Counted from the stretch's first letter, positions 7,636 to 18,613 are shown. The stretch: DNA of 64,000 nucleotides from Palleronia rufa (GCF_000743715.1 NZ_JQEY01000004.1:183418-247417), one strand, 5' to 3'. Translations and numbers: made by a program. The notes: generated by a model not told the origin, from the letters alone.

Positions 7636-10017
7636 ATGCCCAAAGACGGCGGTATCGGCGCCAGCACGAAACGGCGCGAGGACGTTCGGTTCCTGAGCGG
7701 GACGGGACAGTACACGGATGACATCAACCTGCACGGACAAGCCCACGCCTATTTCCTGCGCTCCGATGTCGCCCACGGGACGATCAACGGTATCGACACG
7801 GAGGCGGCCGAGGCGATGCCCGGCGTGCTGAAGGTCTTTACCGCCAAGGATTTCGAGGGGGTGGGCGGCGTGCCCTGCGGCTGGCAGGTCACCGACCGGT
7901 TCGGAGAGGTGATGCAGGAGCCCAAGCACCCGGTCCTGGCCGAAGGCCGGGTCCGCCACGTGGGCGATCCGATCGCCGTGGTCGTGGCCGAGACGCTGGC
8001 CCAGGCCCGCGACGCGGCCGAGGCCATCGTGCCCGACATATCCGATCTGCCGGCCGTCGTGGACCTCAAGGCGGCGCTGGAGGACGGTGCGCAGAAGGTG
8101 CACGAAGAGCTTAAATCGAACCTCTGTTACGACTGGGGCTTCGTCGAGGACAACCGCGACGCGGTGGACGAGGCGATCCGGAACGCCCATCACGTCACCA
8201 CGCTGGAGCTCAGGAACAACCGGCTGATCGCCAACCCGATGGAGCCGCGCGTGGCCGTGGGCGACTACAACCGCGCCAATGATGAGCATACGCTCTACAC
8301 CACCTCGCAGAATCCCCATGTGATCCGCCTGTTGATGGGTGCGTTCGTTCTGGGCATCCCCGAGCACAAGCTGCGCGTGGTGGCGCCCGATGTGGGCGGC
8401 GGTTTCGGCGCCAAGATCTATCACTACGCGGAAGAGGCGTTCTGCACCTTTGCCGCGAAGGCCCTCGGGCGTCCCGTGAAATGGACCTCATCGCGGTCGG
8501 AAGCCTTCATGTCCGACGCGCACGGCCGCGACCACGTGACCAAGATCGAACTGGCGCTGGACAAGGACAACAACTTCACGGCGCTCAGGACGGAAACCTA
8601 CGCCAACATGGGCGCGTATCTGTCGACCTTCGCGCCGTCGATCCCCACCTGGCTGCACGGCACGCTCATGGCGGGCAACTACAAGACGCCGCTGATCTAC
8701 GTGAACGTGAAGGCGGTGTTCACCAACACCGTGCCGGTGGACGCCTATCGCGGTGCCGGACGGCCGGAGGCCACCTATCAGCTGGAGCGCGTCGTGGACC
8801 AGGCGGCGCGGGAGCTGGGCGTCAGCCCGATCGAGCTGCGCCGCCAGAACTTCATCACGGAGTTTCCCTACGCCACCCCGGTGGCGGTCGAATACGACAC
8901 CGGCGACTATCACGCGACGATGGACAAGCTGTTGGAGATGACCGACCACGCCGGGTTCGAGGCCCGTGCGGCGGAGTCCAAGAAGAACGGCAAGCTGCGC
9001 GGTTTCGGCCTGGCCCACTACATCGAGGCTTGCGGCATCGCGCCGTCGAACCTGGTGGGACAGCTGGGCGCCCGGGCGGGTCTTTACGAAAGCGCCACCG
9101 TGCGGGTGAACGCCACCGGCTCGATCAGCGTGATGACCGGCTCTCATTCACACGGGCAGGGGCATGAGACGACCTTCGCGCAGGTGATCTCGGAGATGAT
9201 CGGGATCGACGCGAACCAGGTCGACATCATTCACGGCGACACGGGCCGCGGGCCCATGGGCATGGGCACCTATGGCTCCCGCTCGATCGCGGTGGGCGGG
9301 TCGGCCATGGTCCGCGCGGCGGAGAAGGTCATCAACAAGGCCAAGAAGATCGCCGCCCATCTGATGGAAGCCTCGGAGGGCGACATCGAGCTGAAGGACG
9401 GCAAGTTCTCTGTCGCCGGGACCGATAAGGAGGTCGCCTGGGGCGATGTCACACTGGCCGCCTACGTGCCCCACAACTACCCGCTGGAAGACATCGAGCC
9501 GGGCCTGGAAGAGACGGCCTTCTACGATCCGGCCAACTTCACCTATCCCTCCGGCGCCTATGGCTGCGAGGTCGAGGTCGATCCCGAGACCGGCAAGGTC
9601 GAGATCGTGGGCTTTGCCGCGGCGGACGATTTCGGCAATGTCATCAATCCGATGATCGTCGAGGGTCAGGTCCACGGCGGGCTGGCGCAGGGCATCGGAC
9701 AGGCGCTGATGGAGAATTGCGCCTATGACGCGGACGGTCAGCTGATCTCGGCCAGCTACATGGACTATGCCATGCCGCGCTCTTCGGATCTGCCGATGTT
9801 CAAGGTGGACCATTCCTGCGTGACGCCCTGCACCCACAATCCTCTGGGCGTGAAGGGCTGCGGCGAGGCAGGGGCCATCGGTTCGCCGCCCGCGGTCGTC
9901 AACGCCGTGCTCGACGCGCTGAATCGCGGCGGGCACAAGGTCGCCCATATCGACATGCCGACCAGCCCGGCGCGGGTCTGGGCGGCGATGAACAAGACCC
10001 CGATGGCCGCGGAATAG
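7636..10017 (+). CDS. coxL: Form II CO-dehydrogenase-like molybdenum hydroxylase large subunit
   Basis: 793-residue molybdopterin-binding catalytic subunit of the xanthine oxidase family. The active-site loop is AYRGAGR at residues 370-376, the form II signature; true form I CO dehydrogenases have AYRCSFR with the copper-binding cysteine. The catalytic glutamate is Glu744 in [24 protein letters not shown] and [16 protein letters not shown] are molybdopterin-contacting segments. The protein assembles with CoxS and CoxM. Without the Cys it probably oxidises some other aldehyde or heterocycle rather than CO, and the physiological substrate is unknown. The operon order here is G-S-L-M. Confidence 0.95.
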   Translation: MPKDGGIGASTKRREDVRFLSGTGQYTDDINLHGQAHAYFLRSDVAHGTINGIDTEAAEAMPGVLKVFTAKDFEGVGGVPCGWQVTDRFGEVMQEPKHPVLAEGRVRHVGDPIAVVVAETLAQARDAAEAIVPDISDLPAVVDLKAALEDGAQKVHEELKSNLCYDWGFVEDNRDAVDEAIRNAHHVTTLELRNNRLIANPMEPRVAVGDYNRANDEHTLYTTSQNPHVIRLLMGAFVLGIPEHKLRVVAPDVGGGFGAKIYHYAEEAFCTFAAKALGRPVKWTSSRSEAFMSDAHGRDHVTKIELALDKDNNFTALRTETYANMGAYLSTFAPSIPTWLHGTLMAGNYKTPLIYVNVKAVFTNTVPVDAYRGAGRPEATYQLERVVDQAARELGVSPIELRRQNFITEFPYATPVAVEYDTGDYHATMDKLLEMTDHAGFEARAAESKKNGKLRGFGLAHYIEACGIAPSNLVGQLGARAGLYESATVRVNATGSISVMTGSHSHGQGHETTFAQVISEMIGIDANQVDIIHGDTGRGPMGMGTYGSRSIAVGGSAMVRAAEKVINKAKKIAAHLMEASEGDIELKDGKFSVAGTDKEVAWGDVTLAAYVPHNYPLEDIEPGLEETAFYDPANFTYPSGAYGCEVEVDPETGKVEIVGFAAADDFGNVINPMIVEGQVHGGLAQGIGQALMENCAYDADGQLISASYMDYAMPRSSDLPMFKVDHSCVTPCTHNPLGVKGCGEAGAIGSPPAVVNAVLDALNRGGHKVAHIDMPTSPARVWAAMNKTPMAAE

Positions 10018-10029
10018 GGAGAAGCGGAG

Positions 10030-10818
10030 ATGTACGATTTCGAATTCGAGCGGCCCAGATCCATCGCCGATGCGGTGAAGGCCCTGAAGACCGAAGAGGC
10101 CATTGCCTTTTCCGGCGGGCAGACCCTGATGCCGACCATGAAGCAGCGTCTGGCGATGCCGTCCAAGGTCGTGTCGCTGACGGCGATCGAGGAGATGCGG
10201 GGGGTCCGGCAGGACGGCTCCGGCATCTGGATCGGCGGTGCGACCACCCACGCCACCGTGGCGCGGGAGACCAAAGACAGCTACCCGGCGCTGTCGTCGC
10301 TGGCTGCGCGGATCGGCGATCCGGCGGTGCGCGCGCGCGGCACCATCGGCGGATCGGTGGCCAACAACGACCCCTCCGCCTGCTATCCGGCGGGGGTTCT
10401 GGCCTCCCGTGGGGTGATCGTGACCGACCGGCGGGAGATCCCGGCGGACGATTTCTTCGAGGGCATGTTCATGACCGCCCTGGAAGAGGGAGAGATCGTC
10501 ACCGCGGTCAAGGTCGAGGTTCCGGAGACGGCCCATTATGCCAAGTTCATCCAGCCGGCGTCCCGTTTCCCGCTGACGGCGGTGTTCGTGGCGAAATACG
10601 GCGATGGCGTCCGGGTCGCGGTCACCGGCGCCTCGGAAAGCGGCGTCTTCCGCTGGACAGAGGCAGAGGACGCGCTGTCGGGCGACTGGTCCGCAGATGC
10701 CGTCGACGGTCTGTCTGCACCGGACGGGTCCGACATGATCTCGGACCTGCACGGAACGGGCGACTACCGTGCGCATCTGGTCAAGGTGATGACGAAACGC
10801 GCGGTCGCGGCCTGCTGA
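10030..10818 (+). CDS. coxM: Molybdenum hydroxylase FAD-binding medium subunit
   Basis: 262-residue FAD subunit of the cox complex. It has the FAD-binding N-terminal domain (FSGGQTLMPTMKQRLA, GGATTHATV, ARGTIGGSVANNDPSACYPA) and the CO-dehydrogenase flavoprotein C-terminal domain. It sits 12 bases after coxL with GGGAGAAG before its ATG, clearly co-transcribed. It is the last gene of the operon. No coxD, coxE or coxF accessory genes follow, as expected for many form II clusters. Confidence 0.94.
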   Translation: MYDFEFERPRSIADAVKALKTEEAIAFSGGQTLMPTMKQRLAMPSKVVSLTAIEEMRGVRQDGSGIWIGGATTHATVARETKDSYPALSSLAARIGDPAVRARGTIGGSVANNDPSACYPAGVLASRGVIVTDRREIPADDFFEGMFMTALEEGEIVTAVKVEVPETAHYAKFIQPASRFPLTAVFVAKYGDGVRVAVTGASESGVFRWTEAEDALSGDWSADAVDGLSAPDGSDMISDLHGTGDYRAHLVKVMTKRAVAAC

Positions 10819-11130
10819 ACGGCACTGAAAGGCTCGACATCGGTCAGGTGGCGCGGTCCGGCGGAGGGGGCGCTGTCGGTGCCCGCGGATGCGTCCTGGT
10901 GGGCGGTGCCGCATTTGGGGAGCACACGGGGACCGGACGCCCGCCGGGATCGCCGGAGGCGGGTCCAACCCGAAAGGTCGGGGGGCCGCACGATGGGACG
11001 AGAATCGCGCTGTCGGTCGCGAACCTCCAGCGACCCGTAGCGCCCCGGTACGCCCCAAAGCCGGACGGCCTGACCATCGCCCTGTCGCCGGGCGGGCTCG
11101 TGGCCCCTTGGCCGGTCACCGCCTAAATAC
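10819..11130. other. Gap with no recognisable gene
   Basis: About 310 bases after coxM. Frames are open on both strands because of GC bias, but none gives protein-like sequence. It may hold the decayed 5' part of the permease pseudogene that follows. Confidence 0.5.
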
Positions 11131-11770
11131 CGGCGGCCGGGCGTTTGGCGCATCGTCTGTTCAGAGGCGGCGAAGGGCGATCCGTGTGTTCACATCGGGT
11201 GAACGCTCTTCCGGGTCGCGGCGGGATCTTCGATCGGCATGGTTCTGGGCCTCGCACTGGGACATGTGCCGCGGCTGGAACCGCTGTTTCGGGCCGTGAG
11301 TCGCCGTGGCCCTGAACGTGCCCGCCCCGGTGTTGATCGTGTTCTGCTATCTCTGGGTCGGTCTTAGCGACGGGGCGTCGATCACCATCCTATCGGTAAA
11401 CGGGGCGGCCATCGTCGCGGTTCACATCCGTGAGCGCGTCTCGCCGCTGGACCCGAAGCTGGACGCCATGGCGCGGGCGTTCCGCATGTCGCGGCACCGC
11501 TTTGGCGCATCGTCCTTCCGCAGCGCGGGCCCTTCGTCGCGGCCTCCACCCGCAGCGGACTGGCCATCATCTGGCGGTGGAATTTCTGCGCCGGTCCGTG
11601 ATCGGGTTTCACATCTATCGCTGTCTCCCGCTTTTCGAAGTCGGTGACGTGACGGCCTGCAGCCTCTGCGCCGTGGGTGCGATGGTTGCCATCGAATATC
11701 TGCTGCTCCAAACCGGGGAGCCGCGCACGACCCGGCGGCGTACCTGTCGGCGGCTGGGCGCGCGCGAAGG
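11131..11770 (+). pseudogene. Decayed NitT/TauT-type ABC transporter permease
   Basis: Pieces of a SsuC/TauC-like permease appear in the correct order but in shifting frames. GDPCVHIG is followed by an in-frame TGA at 11200, then TLFRVAAGSSIGMVLGLALG and HVPRLEPLFRAV. Next come PAPVLIVFCYLWVGLSDGAS and SPLDPKLDAMARAF from about 11306. RIVLPQRGPFVAASTRSG and LAIIWRW follow near 11505-11575 in another frame, then SVIGFHIYRCLPLFEVGD and AIEYLLLQ near 11597-11715 in a third. At least one nonsense mutation and three frameshifts make it a clear fossil. The same transporter class is represented by the dead ATPase at 4.2-4.6 kb. Confidence 0.8.
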
Positions 11771-11979
11771 GTTCGTGACTGGGCCGGGCGCCGCCGTCGG
11801 CGGGATTGTGCATTTGGATCGGCGCCCCCATGCGCGCCGTCCCCGCCGTTTCGGGCGACCGGGCGCCGGTCGTGCGGCGGGCGCGCGGCAGGGGATGACG
11901 GGGCGGGGCAGGGCGTGATGGATGGTCTGGCCGGACCGGAAACATCCGGGCGGTCAACCTTCAGACAGGAGAAGACCAG

Positions 11980-12246
11980 ATGAAAACCACCACCACCCTG
12001 GCAACCCTCGCCGCGATGGCGACCTTCGTGCCCGCCGCGCTGATGGCGCAGGACGCCCAACTGGATGCCAACATGGACGGCGTCGTCACCTATGACGAGG
12101 CCGCGATGGCCATGCCGGACCTGACGGAGGACGCGTTCATGCAGATGGACGCCAATTCCGATGGCGTGCTCGACGCGGACGAGCTTGCCATGGCGCGCGA
12201 TGGCGGCATGTTGCCCGATGGCGCGGCCGCGCCCGACGCCGGGTAG
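11980..12246 (+). CDS. Small exported EF-hand protein
   Basis: 88-residue protein with an N-terminal signal peptide (about 23 residues, cleaved after LMAQ or just before) and two EF-hand loops, DANMDGVVTYDE and DANSDGVLDADE, each with the expected Asp/Asn/Gly/Glu calcium ligands. It probably binds calcium in the periplasm. CAGGAGAAG precedes the ATG. The gene stands alone between the permease fossil and ilvH, ends next to a hairpin terminator and is convergent with ilvH. Its physiological role is unknown. Confidence 0.85.
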   Translation: MKTTTTLATLAAMATFVPAALMAQDAQLDANMDGVVTYDEAAMAMPDLTEDAFMQMDANSDGVLDADELAMARDGGMLPDGAAAPDAG

Positions 12247-12253
12247 AACCCAA

Positions 12254-12284
12254 TGCACCGGTCGGGCATGTCCCTGCCGGTGCA
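12254..12284 (+). terminator. Hairpin terminator after the EF-hand gene
   Basis: TGCACCGG (12254-12261) pairs with CCGGTGCA (12277-12284), with GGG/CCC pairing inside the loop. It starts eight bases after the EF-hand stop codon. There is no T-run. It may serve both this gene and the convergent ilvH. Confidence 0.55.
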
Positions 12285-12410
12285 ACCCCGGGCGTCCCGA
12301 CCCGGCACCCTCCGGCGGGCGTTGCGGCGAACCCCGCCGCGCAATACGCTGCCGCAGGGGTGCGACGGCACCGGGCCGCGCGGGGGTTCCGGTCAGGGCG
12401 CCGCCCCGGA

Positions 12411-12968
12411 TCAGCCTCGGCCGAGCGCCGCGACACCCGTGCGCGCCATTTCGGTCAGGCCCAGGGGGCGCATCAGTTCCGCGAACGCATCGATCTTCTG
12501 CGGACTGCCGGTGATCTCGAATGTGAAATTGGCAAGGGTGGAATCCACGACGCTGGCACGGAACACATCCGCCATGCGCAGCGCCTCTACCCGCTTGTCG
12601 CCTTCGCCCGCGACCTTGAAAAGTGCCAGTTCGCGTTCGACGCACGGACCTTCGACGGTCAGATCGTGGACTTCGTGAACCGGTACGATGCGGCCGAGCT
12701 GCGCCTTGATCTGCTCGATCACATGGGGCGTGCCGGTGGTGACGATGGTGATGCGCGAGGTATGGCCGGTGTGATCGATCTCGGCCACCGTCAGGCTCTC
12801 GATGTTGTAGCCGCGCCCAGAGAACAGGCCGATCACCCGTGCCAGCACGCCGGCCTCATTGTCCACAACGACCGCCAGGGTATGGCGCTCGATCGCATCG
12901 GAATTCGGGTTGCGCAGGTCATAGGCGGAATGCCGGGACGAGCCCTTCTTGATGTTCAATGCGGTCAT
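12411..12968 (-). CDS. ilvH: Acetolactate synthase small (regulatory) subunit
   Basis: 185-residue regulatory subunit of acetohydroxyacid synthase, first common step of Val/Leu/Ile synthesis. An N-terminal ACT domain (HTLAVVVDNEAGVLARVIGL, FSGRGYNIESL) gives valine feedback control, followed by the ALS_ss C-terminal domain (ELALFKV to EITGSPQKIDAF). GGGAGAAACGCC precedes the ATG at 12968. It is on the same strand as ilvI but separated from it by a porin gene. Confidence 0.96.
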   Translation of the reverse strand: MTALNIKKGSSRHSAYDLRNPNSDAIERHTLAVVVDNEAGVLARVIGLFSGRGYNIESLTVAEIDHTGHTSRITIVTTGTPHVIEQIKAQLGRIVPVHEVHDLTVEGPCVERELALFKVAGEGDKRVEALRMADVFRASVVDSTLANFTFEITGSPQKIDAFAELMRPLGLTEMARTGVAALGRG

Positions 12969-13039
12969 GGCGTTTCTCCCGGTGTTCGGGGCCTTATCGC
13001 CGGTGGCGGGGGGTGGGGCAAGCCGGTTGCCGGGCGGGC

Positions 13040-14281
<1,242 letters not shown>

Positions 14282-14355
14282 TTACCTGAGCGTGACGTCT
14301 CGTTCACTTTGCGTCAAGCGCGATCCGCGCTCCTTTCGCCGTTCCGCGAATGCGT

Positions 14356-14374
14356 CCGGGGGCGATGCCCCCGG
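14356..14374 (-). terminator. GC-rich hairpin downstream of ilvI
   Basis: CCGGGGGC, three-base loop GAT, GCCCCCGG: a perfect eight-pair stem ten bases after the ilvI stop codon and upstream of the porin. There is no T-tract, so it may attenuate or protect the ilvI mRNA end rather than fully terminate. Confidence 0.5.
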
Positions 14375-14384
14375 TCCGGCCCTG

Positions 14385-16139
14385 TCAGACCAGCACCGCG
14401 CCCGGCGCCGTGATCTGGCCTTGCGTCTCTGCGTTGGGCAGCAGCATCTTGTTGTGGGCTTCGCCGCTCGGGATCATCGGAAAGCAGTTCTCATGCTTCT
14501 CGACCAGACAGTCGAAGATCACCGGCCCGTCGTGGTTCACCATCTCAAGGATCGCGTCGTCGAGATCGGCGGGGTCCTTGCACTGGATGCCCTTGGCGCC
14601 GAACGCCTCGGCCAGCTTGACGAAATCGGGCAGCGCCTCGGACCAGCTCTGGGAATAGCGCTCTCCGTGCAGCAACTCCTGCCACTGGCGGACCATGCCC
14701 AGACGCTCGTTGTTGAGGATGAACTGCTTTACCGGCAGATGGTACTGCACCATCGTGCCCATCTCCTGCATGTTCATCAGCCAAGACGCCTCGCCGGCGA
14801 CGTTGATCACCAGCGCCTCCGGATGCGCCAGCTGCACGCCCATGGCGGCGGGCTGGCCGTAGCCCATGGTTCCCAGGCCGCCGCTGGTCATCCAGCGGTT
14901 CGGCTCATCGAACCGCAGGTACTGGGCGGCCCACATCTGATGCTGGCCGACCTCCGTGCAGATGTAGCGGTCGTGGCCGCGGGTGAGCTCTTCAAGGCGC
15001 TGCACCGCGTGCTGTGGCTTGATGACCGTGTCCGATCCGGTAAAGCCCAGGCAGTCGACCGCCCGCCATTCGTCGATCTGCGCCCACCATTTTTTGAGCG
15101 CGGCCTTGTCGGTCCCGCGTCCCTGGCTGCGCCAGATCCGAAGCAGGTCCTCCAGCACATGGGCCACGTCGCCGATGATCGGCAGGTCCACATGGATGAC
15201 CTTGTTGATCGACGACGGGTCAATGTCGATATGCGCCTTCATCGAGTTCGGTGAGAAATCCTGAAGCCGCCCCGTGATGCGGTCGTCGAAGCGCGCGCCG
15301 ATATTGATCATCAGATCGCAGCCGTGCATGGCCAGATTCGCCTCGTAGAGGCCGTGCATCCCCAGCATTCCCAGCCAGTTCTTGCCAGATGCCGGGTAGG
15401 CCCCCAGGCCCATCAACGTGGAGGTGATGGGAAAGCCGGTCTCTTCCACCAGTTCGCGCAGCAGATGGCTGGCCGCCTTGCCGGAGTTGATGACCCCGCC
15501 GCCGGAATAGATGACCGGCCGCTTGGCGTGGCGGATCGCATCGGCCAGCGCCTCGATCGTGGCCAGGTCGCCCTTCAGGCGGGGCTGGTAGCGCGACAGG
15601 TTGGCCCGCGCCTTCGGCGTATAGGTGCCGGCCGCGAACTGGACGTCCTTGGGGATGTCCACCAGGACCGGTCCGGGGCGGCCGGACCGCGCGACGTGGA
15701 ACGCCTCGTGAATGACGCCGGAGAGCCTGTCGGTGTCCTTGACCAGCCAGTTGTGCTTGGTGCAGGGGCGGGTGATGCCCACGGTGTCGGCCTCCTGAAA
15801 ACCGTCGGTGCCGATCATGAAGGTCGGAACCTGTCCCGTCAGCACGACGATGGGGATCGAATCCATCAGCGCGTCGGTCAGGCCGGTGACGGCGTTGGTG
15901 GCACCCGGTCCCGACGTCACCAGCGCCACGCCCACCTTGCCGGTGGAGCGGGCGTAGCCTTCGGCCGCGTGGACCGCGGCCTGCTCGTGGCGGACCAGGA
16001 TGTGCCGGATCTCGTTCTGGAGGAAGATCTCGTCGTAGATCGGCAGCACCGCGCCGCCGGGATAGCCGAACACGACATCGACGCCCTGGTCCTTGAGGGC
16101 CTGAACAACCATCTGCGCGCCGGTGATGGGCTTGGTCAT
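14385..16139 (-). CDS. ilvI: Acetolactate synthase large (catalytic) subunit
   Basis: 584-residue thiamine-diphosphate enzyme that condenses pyruvate to acetolactate (or with 2-oxobutyrate). The three TPP-enzyme domains are visible: the N-terminal pyrimidine domain with the catalytic Glu (ILVRHEQAAVHAAEGYAR), the middle domain and the C-terminal domain. The metal-binding motif reads GEAS ... LNN, with Glu where GDGS or GDAS is usual; this looks lineage-specific rather than damaging. A leader with a short peptide and an attenuator-like terminator precedes it. Confidence 0.96.
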   Translation of the reverse strand: MTKPITGAQMVVQALKDQGVDVVFGYPGGAVLPIYDEIFLQNEIRHILVRHEQAAVHAAEGYARSTGKVGVALVTSGPGATNAVTGLTDALMDSIPIVVLTGQVPTFMIGTDGFQEADTVGITRPCTKHNWLVKDTDRLSGVIHEAFHVARSGRPGPVLVDIPKDVQFAAGTYTPKARANLSRYQPRLKGDLATIEALADAIRHAKRPVIYSGGGVINSGKAASHLLRELVEETGFPITSTLMGLGAYPASGKNWLGMLGMHGLYEANLAMHGCDLMINIGARFDDRITGRLQDFSPNSMKAHIDIDPSSINKVIHVDLPIIGDVAHVLEDLLRIWRSQGRGTDKAALKKWWAQIDEWRAVDCLGFTGSDTVIKPQHAVQRLEELTRGHDRYICTEVGQHQMWAAQYLRFDEPNRWMTSGGLGTMGYGQPAAMGVQLAHPEALVINVAGEASWLMNMQEMGTMVQYHLPVKQFILNNERLGMVRQWQELLHGERYSQSWSEALPDFVKLAEAFGAKGIQCKDPADLDDAILEMVNHDGPVIFDCLVEKHENCFPMIPSGEAHNKMLLPNAETQGQITAPGAVLV

Positions 16140-16170
16140 CTGTCTCGTCTCCGTCTCTGCGCGATCCGCG

Positions 16171-16205
16171 CAACAAAAAGCCCCCGAGGGTCAGGTCGGG
16201 GGCGC
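16171..16205 (-). terminator. Attenuator-like intrinsic terminator in the ilvI leader
   Basis: On the minus strand GCCCCCGA, an eight-base loop, TCGGGGGC and then TTTTT: a textbook Rho-independent terminator 35 to 65 bases upstream of the ilvI start and downstream of a 14-codon leader frame. A terminator inside the 5' leader of a biosynthetic gene points to transcription attenuation by branched-chain amino acid supply. Confidence 0.75.
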
Positions 16206-16227
16206 GTCGTGACATGAGCTGGCTGGA

Positions 16228-16272
16228 TCAGCCCGCGCGCCTGTTTCGCCTCTCTACGTCAAGAAGGGTCAT
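16228..16272 (-). CDS. Possible ilv leader peptide, 14 residues
   Basis: ATG at 16272 encodes MTLLDVERRNRRAG and stops 23 bases before the terminator stem. It contains Leu-Leu and Val, the end-products of the pathway, but not the long Val/Leu/Ile run of enterobacterial leaders. A small hairpin GGCTGATCCAGCC covers its end (16221-16233). Another tiny frame, MRECGR, overlaps its start codon. Role as the sensing peptide is inference. Confidence 0.4.
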   Translation of the reverse strand: MTLLDVERRNRRAG

Positions 16273-16476
16273 CGGCCGCACTCCCGCATGTCGATCTTTC
16301 CCGGATAGTGTGCGCGCGACATGGGGTCAACCGCGAAAGCGGGCCGAAAGTGTCGCACGGGCCGGGATTTCGGATCGAAAGTTGCGCCGCGGCGGGGCAA
16401 CGGCAATGGCTGCGTAATTCGGAACACGGACGGCGGCGGGGTGTTTCCGAACGGCAAGGGATGATCGGAGGATCAC

Positions 16477-17325
16477 ATGGCCAGGATGCTCACACTGGGG
16501 CGACGGATCAAGGAAGAGATGGACCGCACCAAGCTGACGCTCATCGCTGCGGGTGTGGCGTTCTACGGTCTTCTGGCGCTCTTTCCCGGTATCGGGGCGC
16601 TGATGGCCATGGCGGGGCTGGTCGCCGATCCCGCCCAGGTGTCCGACACGCTGGCGGTCCTTGGGCAGGTCATGCCGGCAGCCGCGGCAGAGATCATCAC
16701 CGGCCAGGCACAGCAGGTGGCGGGAAGTTCCGGCAACAGCCTTGGCGTGGTGGCGGCGGTCGGACTGCTGCTGACGCTCTATTCCGCCTCAAAGGGCATG
16801 CAGGCGCTCATCGACGGGCTGAACGTCGTCAACGATCGCGAGGACGACCGCGGCTTCATCCGTCAGACCGCGCTGAAACTGGCGCTGACCTTCGGTTTGC
16901 TGATAGGCGTGCTGCTCTGCGTCGCGGTGGCGGTGGGCGTTCCGGTCGCGCTGAGCTGGCTGCCTCTGGCGCCCGATACGGAATGGGCGGTGAACGCGGC
17001 CCGCTGGCCCGTCCTGCTGGTGATCGCGGGGATGGGAATTGCGCTGACCTATCGGGTTGGGCCGGCGGGCGAGCGTACGCCATGGGGCGCGATCCTGCCC
17101 GGCGCCGCGCTGGCCTGCGTGCTCTGGCTGGCCGGGACGGCGGCCTTCGCGGCCTATGTGCGCATGTTCGGATCCTACCAGGAGACGTTCGGCGCGCTGG
17201 GCGGGGTGGTGATCCTGCTGATGTGGCTCTGGGTGTCGGCCAGTGTCTTGCTCCTGGGCGGTCTCACGGCGCGGCTGATCCGGTCCCGCCCGGACGGGGA
17301 TGAGGATGCCGGTCGCGCCGCGTGA
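16477..17325 (+). CDS. YihY/BrkB-family inner-membrane protein
   Basis: 282-residue polytopic membrane protein of the YihY (formerly RNase BN) family, with five to six membrane helices. The first segment GVAFYGLLALFPGIGALMAM and LYSASKGMQALIDGLNVVND are typical of the family, as is the C-terminal VVILLMWLWVSASVLLLGG. CGGAGG lies before the ATG at 16477. The molecular function of the family is not established. It diverges from the ilv leader. Confidence 0.9.
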   Translation: MARMLTLGRRIKEEMDRTKLTLIAAGVAFYGLLALFPGIGALMAMAGLVADPAQVSDTLAVLGQVMPAAAAEIITGQAQQVAGSSGNSLGVVAAVGLLLTLYSASKGMQALIDGLNVVNDREDDRGFIRQTALKLALTFGLLIGVLLCVAVAVGVPVALSWLPLAPDTEWAVNAARWPVLLVIAGMGIALTYRVGPAGERTPWGAILPGAALACVLWLAGTAAFAAYVRMFGSYQETFGALGGVVILLMWLWVSASVLLLGGLTARLIRSRPDGDEDAGRAA

Positions 17326-17484
17326 TCGGTTCCTTCATGGGTCACGGTCGTTTGTGGTCCATTTGCCATGTTTTCAGGCCGTATCGGCGAAGTTTCGTGT
17401 TTTCACCCGGTCGGCGGGCGGCTAGGTTTCGGCCACCAACAATGCGCCGCATCCGAAATGACGGCGAAACCGGGAGGATAACAC

Positions 17485-18567
17485 ATGGACCGACGCTCGT
17501 TTCTGAGGACATCCGCGCTGGGCGGTTCCGCCGCGGCCGCATCGACTCTGGCCGCACCGGCCTATGCGCAGGGCAACCGTACCTTGACGATGGTCACCAC
17601 CTGGGGCCGCGGCCTTGCCGGTGTCCACGACGCGGCACAGCATGTCGCGGACTCGATCACCTCGATGACCGACGGCGCCCTGACCGTGGACGTCAAGGCC
17701 GCCGGTGAGCTCGTCGGCGCGTTCGAGGTCTTCGATGCGGTGACCTCCGGTCAGGCGGACATGTATCACGGCGCGGATTACTACTTCGTGGGTCAGCATC
17801 CGGCCTATGCGTTTTTCACCACCGTCCCCTTCGGCATGACGGCGCAGGAGACGCTGAACTGGTACTACTTCGGCGGCGGCATGGAGGCCCACGACCAGCT
17901 TGGCGAAATCTTCGGGCTGAAATCGTTTCTGGCGGGCAATACCGGCGCGCAGGCCGGCGGCTGGTTCAGGAAGGAAATCACAAGCCCGGAGGACTTCAAC
18001 GGGCTGAAGTTCAGAATGCCCGGTCTGGGCGGAGAGGTTCTGGGCAAGCTGGGCGCATCGGTTCAGAACATTCCCGGCGCCGAGGTTTACCAGGCGCTGT
18101 CCTCCGGCGCTCTCGACGGGACAGAGTGGATCGGCCCTTGGGCGGACGAGAAGGCCGGGTTCCAGGAGATCACCAAGATCTATTATCCCGCCGGTTTCCA
18201 TGAGCCCGGCGCGGCGCTGAGCCTGGCCACCAACCGGGAGGTCTTCGACAGCCTCACACCGTCCCAGCAGGCGATCATCAAGACGGCCGCGCTGGAAAGC
18301 CATCAGTGGAGCCTGGCGCAGTTCCTGTCGAACAACGGCGCCGCGCTCCAGCGGCTCCAGTCGGCCGGTGTCCAGATCAACGAATTCCCCGATCCGGTCT
18401 GGGATGCGTTCGGCAGGGCCTCCAAGGAAGTGCTCGACGGATACATGGACGACGACATCTTCTCGGAGATCCGCACCTCTACGAACGAGAGCATGCGTGC
18501 GTCCTCGAGCTGGATCCAGCGTTCCGAAGGCCTGTATCGCGAACAGCGCGACCGCGTCCTGGGTTGA
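17485..18567 (+). CDS. TRAP transporter substrate-binding protein, TakP-like
   Basis: 360-residue periplasmic DctP-family binding protein with a twin-arginine signal (DRRSFLRTSALGGSAAA). NTGAQAGGWFRKEI supplies the conserved ligand-binding arginine, and DGTEWIGPWADEK matches the Trp/Glu segment of the 2-oxoacid-binding TakP of Rhodobacter sphaeroides. The likely ligand is therefore a 2-oxo acid or similar monocarboxylate, by inference. It is first in an operon with DctQ and DctM subunits; a hairpin follows its stop codon. Confidence 0.9.
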   Translation: MDRRSFLRTSALGGSAAAASTLAAPAYAQGNRTLTMVTTWGRGLAGVHDAAQHVADSITSMTDGALTVDVKAAGELVGAFEVFDAVTSGQADMYHGADYYFVGQHPAYAFFTTVPFGMTAQETLNWYYFGGGMEAHDQLGEIFGLKSFLAGNTGAQAGGWFRKEITSPEDFNGLKFRMPGLGGEVLGKLGASVQNIPGAEVYQALSSGALDGTEWIGPWADEKAGFQEITKIYYPAGFHEPGAALSLATNREVFDSLTPSQQAIIKTAALESHQWSLAQFLSNNGAALQRLQSAGVQINEFPDPVWDAFGRASKEVLDGYMDDDIFSEIRTSTNESMRASSSWIQRSEGLYREQRDRVLG

Positions 18568-18593
18568 GGCGACCGGCGCCCGTCGCGATCCGT

Positions 18594-18613
18594 CCCCGGC
18601 GCAGGTGCCGGGG
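18594..18613 (+). promoter_or_regulatory. Intercistronic hairpin between TRAP binding protein and DctQ
   Basis: CCCCGGC, six-base loop, GCCGGGG in the 101-base gap. Such hairpins often protect the mRNA of the binding-protein gene so that it is made in excess over the membrane subunits. Confidence 0.55.
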
